In this document: positions 36,873 through 44,604 of the stretch, in pieces | Position numbering within the stretch: position 1 is the stretch's first letter | Layout: the number at the start of each line of letters is the position of its first letter | Assembly: GCA_016721905.1 (NCBI GenBank) | Contig: JADKHH010000033.1 | Location: 62,001 to 126,000, forward strand | Origin: Candidatus Opimibacter skivensis | GTDB taxonomy: Bacteria > Bacteroidota > Bacteroidia > Chitinophagales > Saprospiraceae | Reading direction: 5' to 3' | DNA length: 64,000 bases | The notes under the pieces: generated by a model | Told to the model about the DNA's origin: nothing | Seen by the model: the letters and a program-made list of their open reading frames with translations, nothing else | Database searches by the model: none | Position numbers and translations under genes: made by a program

Positions 36873-38009
36873 ATGATCGGGCGAATACTATCTGAGACAA
36901 TCCTCTCCCGGATTCAAAAACCGGGTAAAGTCATTATTCTATATGGTGCCAGGCAGGTGGGTAAAACGACCTTGATCCAGGAGATGCTCAAACAGCAATC
37001 AGCCAGGGTATTGGAGATTTCAGCAGATCAGGTTCAATACCACGATATCCTTTCAAGCCGGAACCTGGACAAAATGAAGGGCTTGGTGGCTGGATATGAT
37101 ATCCTCTTTATCGATGAGGCGCAGCGCATTCCAGATATCGGGATCAACCTGAAAATCCTGTATGAAGGAATCCCGGAGCTTAGGATTATTGTCACAGGCT
37201 CATCGAGCCTAGATTTGGCAAATCAAATCAAAGAGCCATTGACTGGCCGTACCTGGACTTATAAACTTTATCCCGTCTCCGCAGCAGAATGGCAGACACA
37301 TGCTGGTTTGAATACGTATGAACTTCAGCAAAAAATCCCCGACTGGCTCCGCTATGGATTGTACCCGGAAGTACTCACACTGGACAACCATGAGGATAAG
37401 CGGCAATATCTCAACGAACTGACCTCATCCTATCTCTATAAGGACATTCTTGAAATTGGCAACATCCGCTATCCGCAGAAAATACGGCAGTTGCTCAGCC
37501 TGCTGGCATACCAGTTGGGCAACCTGGTGTCCATACAGGAGCTGGCCAATACACTTCAAATAAACCGCGAGACCATCCTTCACTATATCGATCTGCTGGA
37601 AAAATCGTTTGTCATATTCACGTTGGGACCATACAGTCGAAATCTCCGGAAAGAGATCACCAGCAAGAATAAAATCTACTTCTACGATCTCGGCATCCGG
37701 AATGCGTTGATCGAGAATTTCTCACCTATTGATCTTCGTCCTGACCTGGGAGCGCTGTGGGAAAACTATTTACTAATGGAGCGCAAGAAAAAAATGGAGT
37801 ACAGCCGGTCCTACCCCAACATGTATTTTTGGCGCACCTATTCAGGAGCGGAAGTAGACTTTGTTGAGGAGAAAGATGGCTTAGTTACTGGCTATGAATT
37901 CAAATGGCAATCCAAGTCGAGTAGTGCCCCAAAAGCGTGGATGGATACATATGGTCAGGAATCCTGGAAGGTGATCGACAAGGAAAACTTTGGGGAGTTT
38001 GTTTTGTAA
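36873..38009 (+). CDS. AAA+ ATPase with DUF4143, 378 aa
   Basis: An AAA_14-type P-loop domain (Walker A ILYGARQVGKTTLIQ, ~24-38; Walker B YDILFIDEAQRIPD, ~74-87; GSSSLDLAN sensor-like region at ~111) is joined to DUF4143 (~190-345), which ends with the nuclease-like core SGAEVDFVEEKDGLVTGYEFK. These stand-alone genes are numerous in Bacteroidota genomes and often resemble mobile or conflict-related elements; their function is unproven. Preceded by the 32-bp repeat array and followed by a clean terminator, so it is monocistronic. Confidence 0.9.
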   Translation: MIGRILSETILSRIQKPGKVIILYGARQVGKTTLIQEMLKQQSARVLEISADQVQYHDILSSRNLDKMKGLVAGYDILFIDEAQRIPDIGINLKILYEGIPELRIIVTGSSSLDLANQIKEPLTGRTWTYKLYPVSAAEWQTHAGLNTYELQQKIPDWLRYGLYPEVLTLDNHEDKRQYLNELTSSYLYKDILEIGNIRYPQKIRQLLSLLAYQLGNLVSIQELANTLQINRETILHYIDLLEKSFVIFTLGPYSRNLRKEITSKNKIYFYDLGIRNALIENFSPIDLRPDLGALWENYLLMERKKKMEYSRSYPNMYFWRTYSGAEVDFVEEKDGLVTGYEFKWQSKSSSAPKAWMDTYGQESWKVIDKENFGEFVL

Positions 38010-38014
38010 AATAA

Positions 38015-38037
38015 AAACGGGGCATAAAGCCCCGTTT
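38015..38037 (+). terminator. Intrinsic terminator of the AAA/DUF4143 gene
   Basis: A perfect stem AAACGGGGC / GCCCCGTTT with loop ATAAA, six bases after the stop codon. The T-run after the stem is short. Confidence 0.85.
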
Positions 38038-38046
38038 CCTTTCGTG

Positions 38047-38120
38047 TGGGCCCACCTGGAATCGAACCAGGCACCTATTGATTATGAGTCAATTGCTCTA
38101 ACCGAATGAGCTATAGGCCC
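38047..38120 (-). tRNA. tRNA with CAU anticodon (elongator Met or Ile2)
   Basis: On the minus strand the acceptor arm GGGCCTA pairs with TGGGCCC; the D arm is AGCTC...GAGC; the anticodon stem ATTGA/TCAAT encloses CTCATAA (anticodon CAT); the T arm CCTGG-TTCGATT-CCAGG is standard. Discriminator A at 38047; CCA is not encoded. CAU could be elongator Met or Ile2 (lysidine-modified); the sequence alone does not separate them. Confidence 0.9.
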
Positions 38121-38274
38121 GAAGGAGGGGCAAAGATATATTTTTTGATGACATCTGGAAAGGGGGCGGAAGTGGAATGCTCCGTCCCCGTTCTTAGCTT
38201 TGTTCTCCAAAGGCCAAAAAAAAATCCGGAACGATCGTTATCGCCCCGGATCTGTCTATAGGATGCAAAACATT

Positions 38275-39648
38275 TTATAGTTGTTGCACAACGAGCCTGC
38301 CGGTGTAGTACAGGTCATTGCTTTTCGCTTTTACAAAATAAGTACCAGCTGGTAAGCCGGAAACATCCAGCACATGATTACCCTGGCTCGTCTCAAAGCG
38401 ACGGATCAATTGCCCTGTCGGATTGTATAGATGTAGAGATGCATCTTCCTGCAGATCGAATTGAACATTGCCGCTTGCAGGATTGGGCCACATCTTCAGC
38501 ATTTCAATTGAAATAGGATCTACCGGCTCATAGGCCGTAGTCTGATTGTAATAATAGTAGGTCTTTTGATCCAGTTTCCACTCATCTGTCAGATGGTCAT
38601 AGGATAATTTGGATTGAGATGCCAGATGTTCATCTTTGAAGTAATCAAACGTTGTCAGCGTACGCTCCCATTGACTGGTTTCCGTGGCATTACTTTCCTC
38701 GACCATGGAAACACGATCTTCGAGATCATACACATAGCCAATGACCTGGGTGAGTTTCCAGTCATTCAATTCGAAATCCAGGACAAAGGATTTGACCAGC
38801 TCCTGTAGCCGAAAAGGTGTATAGGTATATTCAATTTTACTTTCCGCAATAAATCCATTTGCCCCATCCGATGTTTCAGTAACCGTAGACTGCAAGAGAT
38901 CATCCGCATACCAAAAGCTCTCACGACTTGCGGGGTATTCCTCCCCACCATCGATATTAAATGACTCAATACCGGTGAGCTGATCATCATTGTTGTACGA
39001 ATAACGATCCAGGAACACGATCGGAAATTCAAACAGCTCTGTCGAACTCAGACTCTCGCGCAAGCGTCCCGCTCCATCAAATGTATTCCACACTGCCAGC
39101 AGACGGTACCAGTCCTTAAGTTCCGGAGCCCATCCGTAGACAAAGAAAGAATCGGCTTCTGTCAGGCTGTTTTCATGTGGATAGAAAACAATCCTTGAAT
39201 CAGGCAGGTACGTATTAGTCTCCTCATCATACACCTGCGAAAAAGCATCAACCAATCTTCCAAGTTCATCCGTAATCATCGCTGTGCGACTCAACGGCAT
39301 CCAGTGATCCATGTTATAGAAATACTCCGTGACCACTTCCATGTCCGGCTGCGGATAGGTGTGGATGTTGCGGAACAACGGCATCGAATCCGGCACGTTG
39401 AGATTATACCCGTGATACGTGATGGTGGAATCCAGACGAGGTTTATCTGACCGTGTTTCAATAGTAGGTTTTAAATCAAAATTTGCCTTTGGGCCCGGCA
39501 CTTCATACCCTGCGGCCTGGAACATTGATTTGACGGAGTACCCCCAGTTGACCGCATACGGCTGTATACTGGCGGGCAATTGTTTCTGGCTAAAAACCGG
39601 GTTCATCGCGGTAGCCAGCATCATCAGAAGTAATTGAATAGCTCTCAT
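38275..39648 (-). CDS. Secreted T9SS type A sorting-domain protein, function unknown, 457 aa
   Basis: Signal peptide MRAIQLLLMMLATAMNPVFSQ. The body (~20-370) is rich in Tyr-Trp repeats of the kind FYNMDHWMPLSRT / FWYADDLLQSTV and DYFKDEHLASQSK; I do not recognise a catalytic domain. The C-terminal ~80 residues are a complete type A T9SS domain (EMLKMWPNPASGNVQF, YNPTGQLIRRFETSQG, GLPAGTYFVKAKSND). It should be exported through the outer membrane. Its upstream region is homologous to that of the gene at 42722-43294. Confidence 0.85.
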   Translation of the reverse strand: MRAIQLLLMMLATAMNPVFSQKQLPASIQPYAVNWGYSVKSMFQAAGYEVPGPKANFDLKPTIETRSDKPRLDSTITYHGYNLNVPDSMPLFRNIHTYPQPDMEVVTEYFYNMDHWMPLSRTAMITDELGRLVDAFSQVYDEETNTYLPDSRIVFYPHENSLTEADSFFVYGWAPELKDWYRLLAVWNTFDGAGRLRESLSSTELFEFPIVFLDRYSYNNDDQLTGIESFNIDGGEEYPASRESFWYADDLLQSTVTETSDGANGFIAESKIEYTYTPFRLQELVKSFVLDFELNDWKLTQVIGYVYDLEDRVSMVEESNATETSQWERTLTTFDYFKDEHLASQSKLSYDHLTDEWKLDQKTYYYYNQTTAYEPVDPISIEMLKMWPNPASGNVQFDLQEDASLHLYNPTGQLIRRFETSQGNHVLDVSGLPAGTYFVKAKSNDLYYTGRLVVQQL

Positions 39649-40298
39649 TTTTTTAGAGTTTAAAAGTTATGTAATTGTTGTGTTTTTGTTTGATGACTCA
39701 AAAGTATTGGCAGGTTGGTTTGCCTCCAATTTAAAGGGGACTGAATGCCTGTTTGGGTGGGATGAATGACGGAAAAGCGTTGAAGAAGCTTTAAGCTATC
39801 AGCCGTCAGCTGTCAGCTATCAGGAATAAAAGGAGCTACCAGCTGCCAGCTGCAGAGTATACTCATTACTCTGTCTCTGCTCGTTCAAGTCTCCAGACTT
39901 GAATGCAATATTTTTCTCGTCTCCTGACGAGCGGGTTGTAATATCTGTCTCCAGACAAATCCCCTTTTTACTTTTCCTTGGTTATTGGTTATTGGCTATT
40001 GAATAATAGCAAAATCTGTCTCCTGACAAAACCTCTCACTTTTCCTTGGCTAAAAACACCTTCGCCTTGCACGATCATTTGTTGCACTGAAAATCTGTTC
40101 GTTCAAGTCTCCAGACTTGAATGCAATATTTTGCTCGTCTCCTGACGAGCGGGCAAGAATGTCTGCCTCCTGACAAAACCTCCTACTTTTCCTTGGTTAC
40201 TTGTGCTGAGCGGAGTCGAAGTATTGGCTATTCCATATTGATATAAAGTAAAACCTGTCTCAAGACAGCCTCCTTGCCCCTTGCCCCTTGCTCCTTGC
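39649..40298. repeat. 650-bp intergenic: promoter, homologous upstream block and hairpin-triplet copies 1 and 2
   Basis: After the promoter comes a block containing GATGAATGACGGAAAAGCG and GTTGAAGAAGCT (39761-39792) that is aligned to 43406-43436. Then come AGCTATCAGCCGTCAGC words. Two copies (39883-39957 and 40101-40176) of a ~75-bp unit follow, with hairpins CAAGTCTCCAGACTTG, CTCGTCTCCTGACGAG and CTGTCTCC/GACA. A GTGCTGAGCGGAGTCGAAG word (40202-40220) and CCTTGCCCC words end the region. Confidence 0.75.
39699..39729 (-). promoter_or_regulatory. Promoter of the 38275-39648 gene: -7 TACTTTTG (39699-39706), -33 TTG (39727-39729)
   Basis: A perfect TAnnTTTG element on the minus strand, with a TTG 20 bases upstream, matching the Bacteroidota spacing. 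Its flanks (CAATACTTTTG and GTCATCAAA) are conserved at 43345-43352. Confidence 0.7.
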
Positions 40299-41219
40299 TC
40301 ATATTATTTCAAACAAAGCATCAGCATCTTCTTTCCTGCAAAGTTCCGTCCCCGGATTCATCGTCGCTGCTGTGCCGCAAGCAACTCCATATCGAACTGC
40401 GTCCGTCAATTTCTTATTCACGGAGAGTGAATAAATAATCCCAGCCACCATACTGTCTCCGGCACCTACAGTGCTTTTCCTTTCCACTTTCGGCGAAGTA
40501 TAGATTTCAACAATATCCTTCGTCACGAGCATCGCGCCGTCACCACCCATGGATACAACCACAACTTCACATTGGCCGGAGACGACCATATTTAATGCGA
40601 TCTCTTTTGCATCCTCAATACTCAGGTAATCTTTTCCGGCGAATGCACTCAGCTCGCCGATATTGGGTTTGATTAAATACAGACCGGCCTCAATAGCCAA
40701 TCGCAAAGGCCGCCCTGACGTATCCACAATACACTTTGCCCCTTTCTGCCTTGCAATCGTTGCCAATTGCGCATAGATATCTTCCGGCACCCCTGGTGGC
40801 AGGCTTCCGCTGCATACCAGGTATTCAATATCCTCCATCGCTTCAATGACACGAAGTATCTCTTTCCATTCTCCCTCCTTTAATTCCGTGCCTGGCATAC
40901 CAAAACGGTATTGCAGATTTTTCGACTGATCGACGACGACGATGTTCTCTCGCGTCTCATTCGTTGATTCAATGATCACCATCGGTACCTCTTCATCTTC
41001 AAGCAACCGGTCAAATTGTTTTCCGGTATATCCACCTGAGGGAAAAACAGCCGTGGCCTTTCCTCCCAATATTTTTATTGCTCTGGCAACATTTATACCC
41101 CCACCCCCCGGATCAAGTTTTGGTGCCGAACATCGGAGTTTCTTATCAGGCACCATCTCAGGAGTGGTAAAACTCTTATCGATACTTGGACTAAACGTGA
41201 CCGTGACGATGGAAGGCAT
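40299..41219 (-). CDS. PfkB-family sugar kinase, probable 6-phosphofructokinase II / tagatose-6-P or 1-phosphofructokinase type, 306 aa
   Basis: Ribokinase-like fold. The start MPSIVTVTFSPSIDKSF resembles PfkB/LacC/FruK. DPGGGGINVARAIKILGG is the substrate-binding motif, CSGSLPPGVPEDIY the central strand, and KSTVGAGDSMVAGIIY (~250-265) the ATP-binding signature with the catalytic Asp. This subfamily phosphorylates sugar phosphates; the conserved residues do not settle which. It is monocistronic, between two repeat blocks. Confidence 0.85.
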   Translation of the reverse strand: MPSIVTVTFSPSIDKSFTTPEMVPDKKLRCSAPKLDPGGGGINVARAIKILGGKATAVFPSGGYTGKQFDRLLEDEEVPMVIIESTNETRENIVVVDQSKNLQYRFGMPGTELKEGEWKEILRVIEAMEDIEYLVCSGSLPPGVPEDIYAQLATIARQKGAKCIVDTSGRPLRLAIEAGLYLIKPNIGELSAFAGKDYLSIEDAKEIALNMVVSGQCEVVVVSMGGDGAMLVTKDIVEIYTSPKVERKSTVGAGDSMVAGIIYSLSVNKKLTDAVRYGVACGTAATMNPGTELCRKEDADALFEII

Positions 41220-41563
41220 AATGGATTTCTTTTCATTGCCAAAGTACTAAACTTAGCTGTCAGCCGTCAGCTATCAGCTATCAGCATTCAGCTATCAGTA
41301 GAGTTTAGCTGCCAGCTACCAGGCTTAGCGGGACGCACATCTACTGCTACCCTGTTAGTTCAAGTCTCCAGACTTGAATGCAATATGTAGCTCGTCTCCT
41401 GACGAGAGTGCTGTAAAATCTGTCTCGAGACAATACCTCTAACTTTTCCTTGGCTACTTGTGCTGAGTCGAAGTATTGACTATTCCATATTGACAACTAG
41501 CATAAGCTGTCGCCTGACAGACCCCTTGCTCCTCGCCCCTTGCTCCTTGCTCCTCGCCTAAAG
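41220..41563. repeat. Intergenic repeats and hairpin-triplet copy 3
   Basis: A 344-bp gap: CAGCTATCAGC words, the three-hairpin unit at 41357-41432 (third hairpin altered to CTGTCTCGAGACA), a shortened GTGCTGAGTCGAAGTATTG word (41459-41477, GCGGA missing versus the 40202 copy) and CCTTGCTCC words. No gene is seen. Confidence 0.75.
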
Positions 41564-42712
41564 TCACTCAACCCCCAAAAGCACATCAATAACAGACTTA
41601 TCATTCCCTCCACCAAAATTGGAGAAGATGACAATGGTCGTATTCTGTTCAGGGAAAAAGATCAGGTTAGCATCTACACCGATCGAACTTCCGTTTTTTC
41701 CGTATCCAAGGTTTTGTCCGGTATCCCAGCTTTCAATGCCAAGGCCATAGCCACAGTCACCATTACAGGAAGGAAATGAAGTAGTCGTCTTCATTAGTGC
41801 AAGTGAAGTATCGCTGACCAGGTTGCCTTTAAAAATCGCTTCTCCAAAGAGCAGCAAATCCGCTGCCGTGCTGATGATACCGGCTGAAGGATCTCCATCG
41901 CTATCCGCACGATCCCAGATGGTCACATCCTTAAGTAACTGCCCGGAAAAGTTGTATCCCCTTGAGACGTCAGTGTCGGTTCGCTTTTCAAGATACGTGT
42001 TGGTAAGTCCGAGTGGCTCCACAATTCGCTCTTCAACATTTTGTTGCAAAGTCTTTCCGGTGATTTGTTCAATCATCAATTGCAGCAACCAATATCCTGC
42101 ATTGCTATAATAGCTGTCTTCACCGGGATTGTGCTTTAGTGGTTCATCATAGATATACTGCTCCAGCCTTTTCCTTGCATCAAGTGACCCGATATAATCT
42201 GGATTGTTGATGACGGTCAATTGATAATTGATATCATCATCCGTTGGCTGCCGGAGTCCACTGGTATGGTTTAATAATTGTTGAACCGTCATGCTCGCTG
42301 AGTTTGGGATATCATTCGAGATTGAAGGCAATACCGCTGCTACAGTGGAGGATAGGTTGATTTTTCCTTCATCATACAATTGCATGACGATGACTGCAGT
42401 AAATATCTTGGTTACACTTCCTGTCCTGAAGGGCGTACATACTTCCATATTAGTCTGGTGCTCCAGGTTACTGGCACCATACGCTCCTACCCATTCCTGC
42501 TCCTGGTATTTTTTTACGCCGATGACCGAACCCGGTGCACTGGAGTTAGAAACATATTGTTGCAGTGCCTGCTCATAAGCTGCATGGTTAGGATGATTTT
42601 GATAATCTGATTCGCACAGTAATGCTTCCGGAGCCGGAATAGTCTCTTGGGTGCATGCAACCATTAGGCTGACGAGAATCAGGATAGAGAGATTTGAAAA
42701 TAGCTTAGTCAT
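41564..42712 (-). CDS. Serine hydrolase (beta-lactamase / D-Ala-D-Ala carboxypeptidase fold) lipoprotein, 382 aa
   Basis: A lipobox (SLMVACTQ, Cys at ~20) predicts a lipid-anchored protein. The SxxK motif is seen in TGSVTKIFTAVIVM and the YxN motif in YYSNAGYWLLQLM; QQLLNHTSGLRQP is typical of the class C fold. The third (KTG-type) motif is unclear. Likely activities are peptidase or esterase; it need not act on beta-lactams. It lies 9 bases downstream of the small beta-barrel gene, so they are in one operon. Confidence 0.88.
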   Translation of the reverse strand: MTKLFSNLSILILVSLMVACTQETIPAPEALLCESDYQNHPNHAAYEQALQQYVSNSSAPGSVIGVKKYQEQEWVGAYGASNLEHQTNMEVCTPFRTGSVTKIFTAVIVMQLYDEGKINLSSTVAAVLPSISNDIPNSASMTVQQLLNHTSGLRQPTDDDINYQLTVINNPDYIGSLDARKRLEQYIYDEPLKHNPGEDSYYSNAGYWLLQLMIEQITGKTLQQNVEERIVEPLGLTNTYLEKRTDTDVSRGYNFSGQLLKDVTIWDRADSDGDPSAGIISTAADLLLFGEAIFKGNLVSDTSLALMKTTTSFPSCNGDCGYGLGIESWDTGQNLGYGKNGSSIGVDANLIFFPEQNTTIVIFSNFGGGNDKSVIDVLLGVE

Positions 42713-42721
42713 TGTTGTGTG

Positions 42722-43294
42722 TTATTTAGAATGAAGAGTAAAATAAGCACCGAGTTCAACCATCTGATGTGGCAGCAAAGTTGAATAGGTGTTGATAAAT
42801 GGGGTTTCAAAATAGGTGGTATACGCCAGGTAAGGCCGTATGGATCCGATGGTGTAAGAGCATGAGAGCGAGATCAATCCTACAAACTTGCCCTGGAGCC
42901 TGGAGGCTTCCTCATATCCGTCATCCCCTTGACTATACAATGAGGTATAGTGATTGAAGAGCATATAGCCAGGCCCCAATTTTATATCCATATTCAATTT
43001 GCCTGGTCTGATGCTGTAGTCAAACAATGAACTCAGCATAAAAGAAGTTCCATATTCTTCATGATAGATGATATGGAAATCTGCTGTTTGCAGGAGAGCT
43101 GATTTCACTTTCTCCTTGTATGTAAAATTCGTTCCCAATGTGAACCCATGACCCAGGCGGGAACCATAATCCTGGAAAGTGGGCAGGCTGATCTGTTCAA
43201 CGAGTAGACCTGCCTTAAGCGGCATTGCATACTGACCAATAACGGGACTTATCGCCGGCACCAGTATCATTAAGAAGAGTAAAAATGACCTCAT
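42722..43294 (-). CDS. Small outer-membrane beta-barrel-like protein, function unknown, 190 aa
   Basis: Signal peptide (MRSFLLFLMILVPAISPVIG), then alternating hydrophobic/aromatic strands (GFTLGTNFTYKEKV, LSSLFDYSIRPGKL, PGYMLFNHYTSLYS, ISLSCSYTIG), which suggest an eight-stranded-type barrel. No family recognised. First gene of a two-gene operon with the serine hydrolase lipoprotein. Its promoter region is shared with the T9SS gene at 38275. Confidence 0.7.
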   Translation of the reverse strand: MRSFLLFLMILVPAISPVIGQYAMPLKAGLLVEQISLPTFQDYGSRLGHGFTLGTNFTYKEKVKSALLQTADFHIIYHEEYGTSFMLSSLFDYSIRPGKLNMDIKLGPGYMLFNHYTSLYSQGDDGYEEASRLQGKFVGLISLSCSYTIGSIRPYLAYTTYFETPFINTYSTLLPHQMVELGAYFTLHSK

Positions 43295-43971
43295 GATTTT
43301 TTAAAGGTTTACGTGTTAGAATTATGTTTTCGAATTTGATGGCCCAAAAGTATTGTCAGCCATGTGTGCGTCCTAAGAAAAGCGGATCAATTGCTGATTA
43401 GGCATGATGAATGGCGAAAAAGAGTTGAAGAAGCTGTCAGCTATCAGCTATCAGCCGTCAGCTAGCAGAAGTAAAGCTTAGCAAGCAGCTTCCAGTTGTG
43501 GTGTTCGTTCAAGTCTCCTGACTTGAATGCAATATTTTGCTCGTCTCCTGACGAGCGTGCAGGAAGATCTGTCTCCTGACAAAACCTCTAACTTTTCCTT
43601 GGGTATTGGTTATTGGCTATTGAATAGCAGGAAAATCTGTCTCCCGACAAAAGGCCCGGAAGTCGAGTATTGGCTATTCCTTTTGACAATTGAAGATCTG
43701 TCCCTGACGCCCGTCCGGCCCCCCGGCGGCGGGGGGGGGGGGGGGCCCGGCGGCGCCCGGGGGGGGGTATTGGCTATTCCATATTGATAACTAGCACAAT
43801 CTGTCTCATGACAGCCCCTCCCGCCGCCCGTACGGGGCGGGATCTTCGCTGCGCTACGACTTGCTCCTTGCTCCTTGCTCCTTGCCCGTTATTGTTTCAC
43901 CCTCACGGGGTATTTTTCCAACCTCCGGCGCCGCACCTTTGTGTCATTCATTAGCACTAAACCATTTTGAC
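43295..43971. repeat. 677-bp intergenic: promoter block, hairpin-triplet copy 4, G-rich anomaly
   Basis: Besides the promoter and GATGAATGGCGAAAAAGAG block (43406), the region has CAGCTATCAGC words and the fourth three-hairpin unit (43506-43583). At 43710-43767 a G/C-only stretch includes runs of 15 G (43731-43745) and 9 G (43759-43767), unlike anything else in the window and probably a consensus or assembly fault. CCTTGCTCC words end the region. Confidence 0.7.
43345..43352 (-). promoter_or_regulatory. -7 promoter element TACTTTTG for the barrel/serine-hydrolase operon
   Basis: A perfect TAnnTTTG on the minus strand, with flanks CAATACTTTTG and CCATCAAA matching the promoter at 39699. Distance to a GATGAATG block upstream is 61 bp here and 62 bp there. 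Confidence 0.7.
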
Positions 43972-44604
43972 ATGAGAATTTTATCTTTTTCCCTGAAAAT
44001 CATGCTTTTACTCTTAGCACCGGTCGTGATGATGACCAGTTGCAAGGACGACGAGCCTACACCTGATACCGCTACCATACATGGTACGATTACGATTGAC
44101 AATGCTCCACTCTGGGCTACATGGCAAGACAGCGGCGAAGTTCAGCTGACTATTTTCCCTGCGTTTGTAGATGCAGCTCCTCCTGCCGGCGCCGGCTGGG
44201 GACCGATCTCCCCAAATATCCTGTACCCTGGATTTCCTGGCGGCACATTCGCACTTGGTGCTCCATACAATTCCCAGAATCCATTGGTGCTGACCTACGT
44301 TCCAGGCCAGACAGAATACCATTACGAACTGGAAGTTGATCCAGGCACTTATTCTGCTCTCGCGCTTGGTTTCAGACATGATGGCGTTTCTGATCCAAGT
44401 TTGAAGACTGCAACATTAGGCGTGCATTGGAACACTCCTGCCACGGTCAGTCATGGTATCGTGATCAAAGCTGATATCGGCGGAGGACAAATCATTACGA
44501 TTTTTGACTACCCTGCACCTTCTACGATTACCGTAGCGAAAGGTGATAACGTAGAGATCAACTTCAAAGCTGATTTCGCTTTCGTAACACAGTGGTATCA
44601 ATAA
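43972..44604 (+). CDS. Lipoprotein of unknown function, 210 aa
   Basis: ATG 43972 gives MRILSFSLKIMLLLLAPV and a lipobox ending MMTSCKDDEPTP; upstream in-frame codons run through repeat sequence. The mature part is beta-rich (TIHGTITIDNAPLWATWQDS, TYVPGQTEYHYELEVDPGTY) and may be an immunoglobulin-like fold. The TonB-dependent receptor gene starts inside its last codons (13-base overlap), so the pair is coupled and the lipoprotein is probably the surface-exposed partner of the receptor. Confidence 0.75.
   Translation: MRILSFSLKIMLLLLAPVVMMTSCKDDEPTPDTATIHGTITIDNAPLWATWQDSGEVQLTIFPAFVDAAPPAGAGWGPISPNILYPGFPGGTFALGAPYNSQNPLVLTYVPGQTEYHYELEVDPGTYSALALGFRHDGVSDPSLKTATLGVHWNTPATVSHGIVIKADIGGGQIITIFDYPAPSTITVAKGDNVEINFKADFAFVTQWYQ

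Noticed and set aside
36866..36873. TACCTTCA as a -7 promoter for the AAA/DUF4143 gene
   Set aside because: It overlaps the ATG, so transcripts would start after the start codon.
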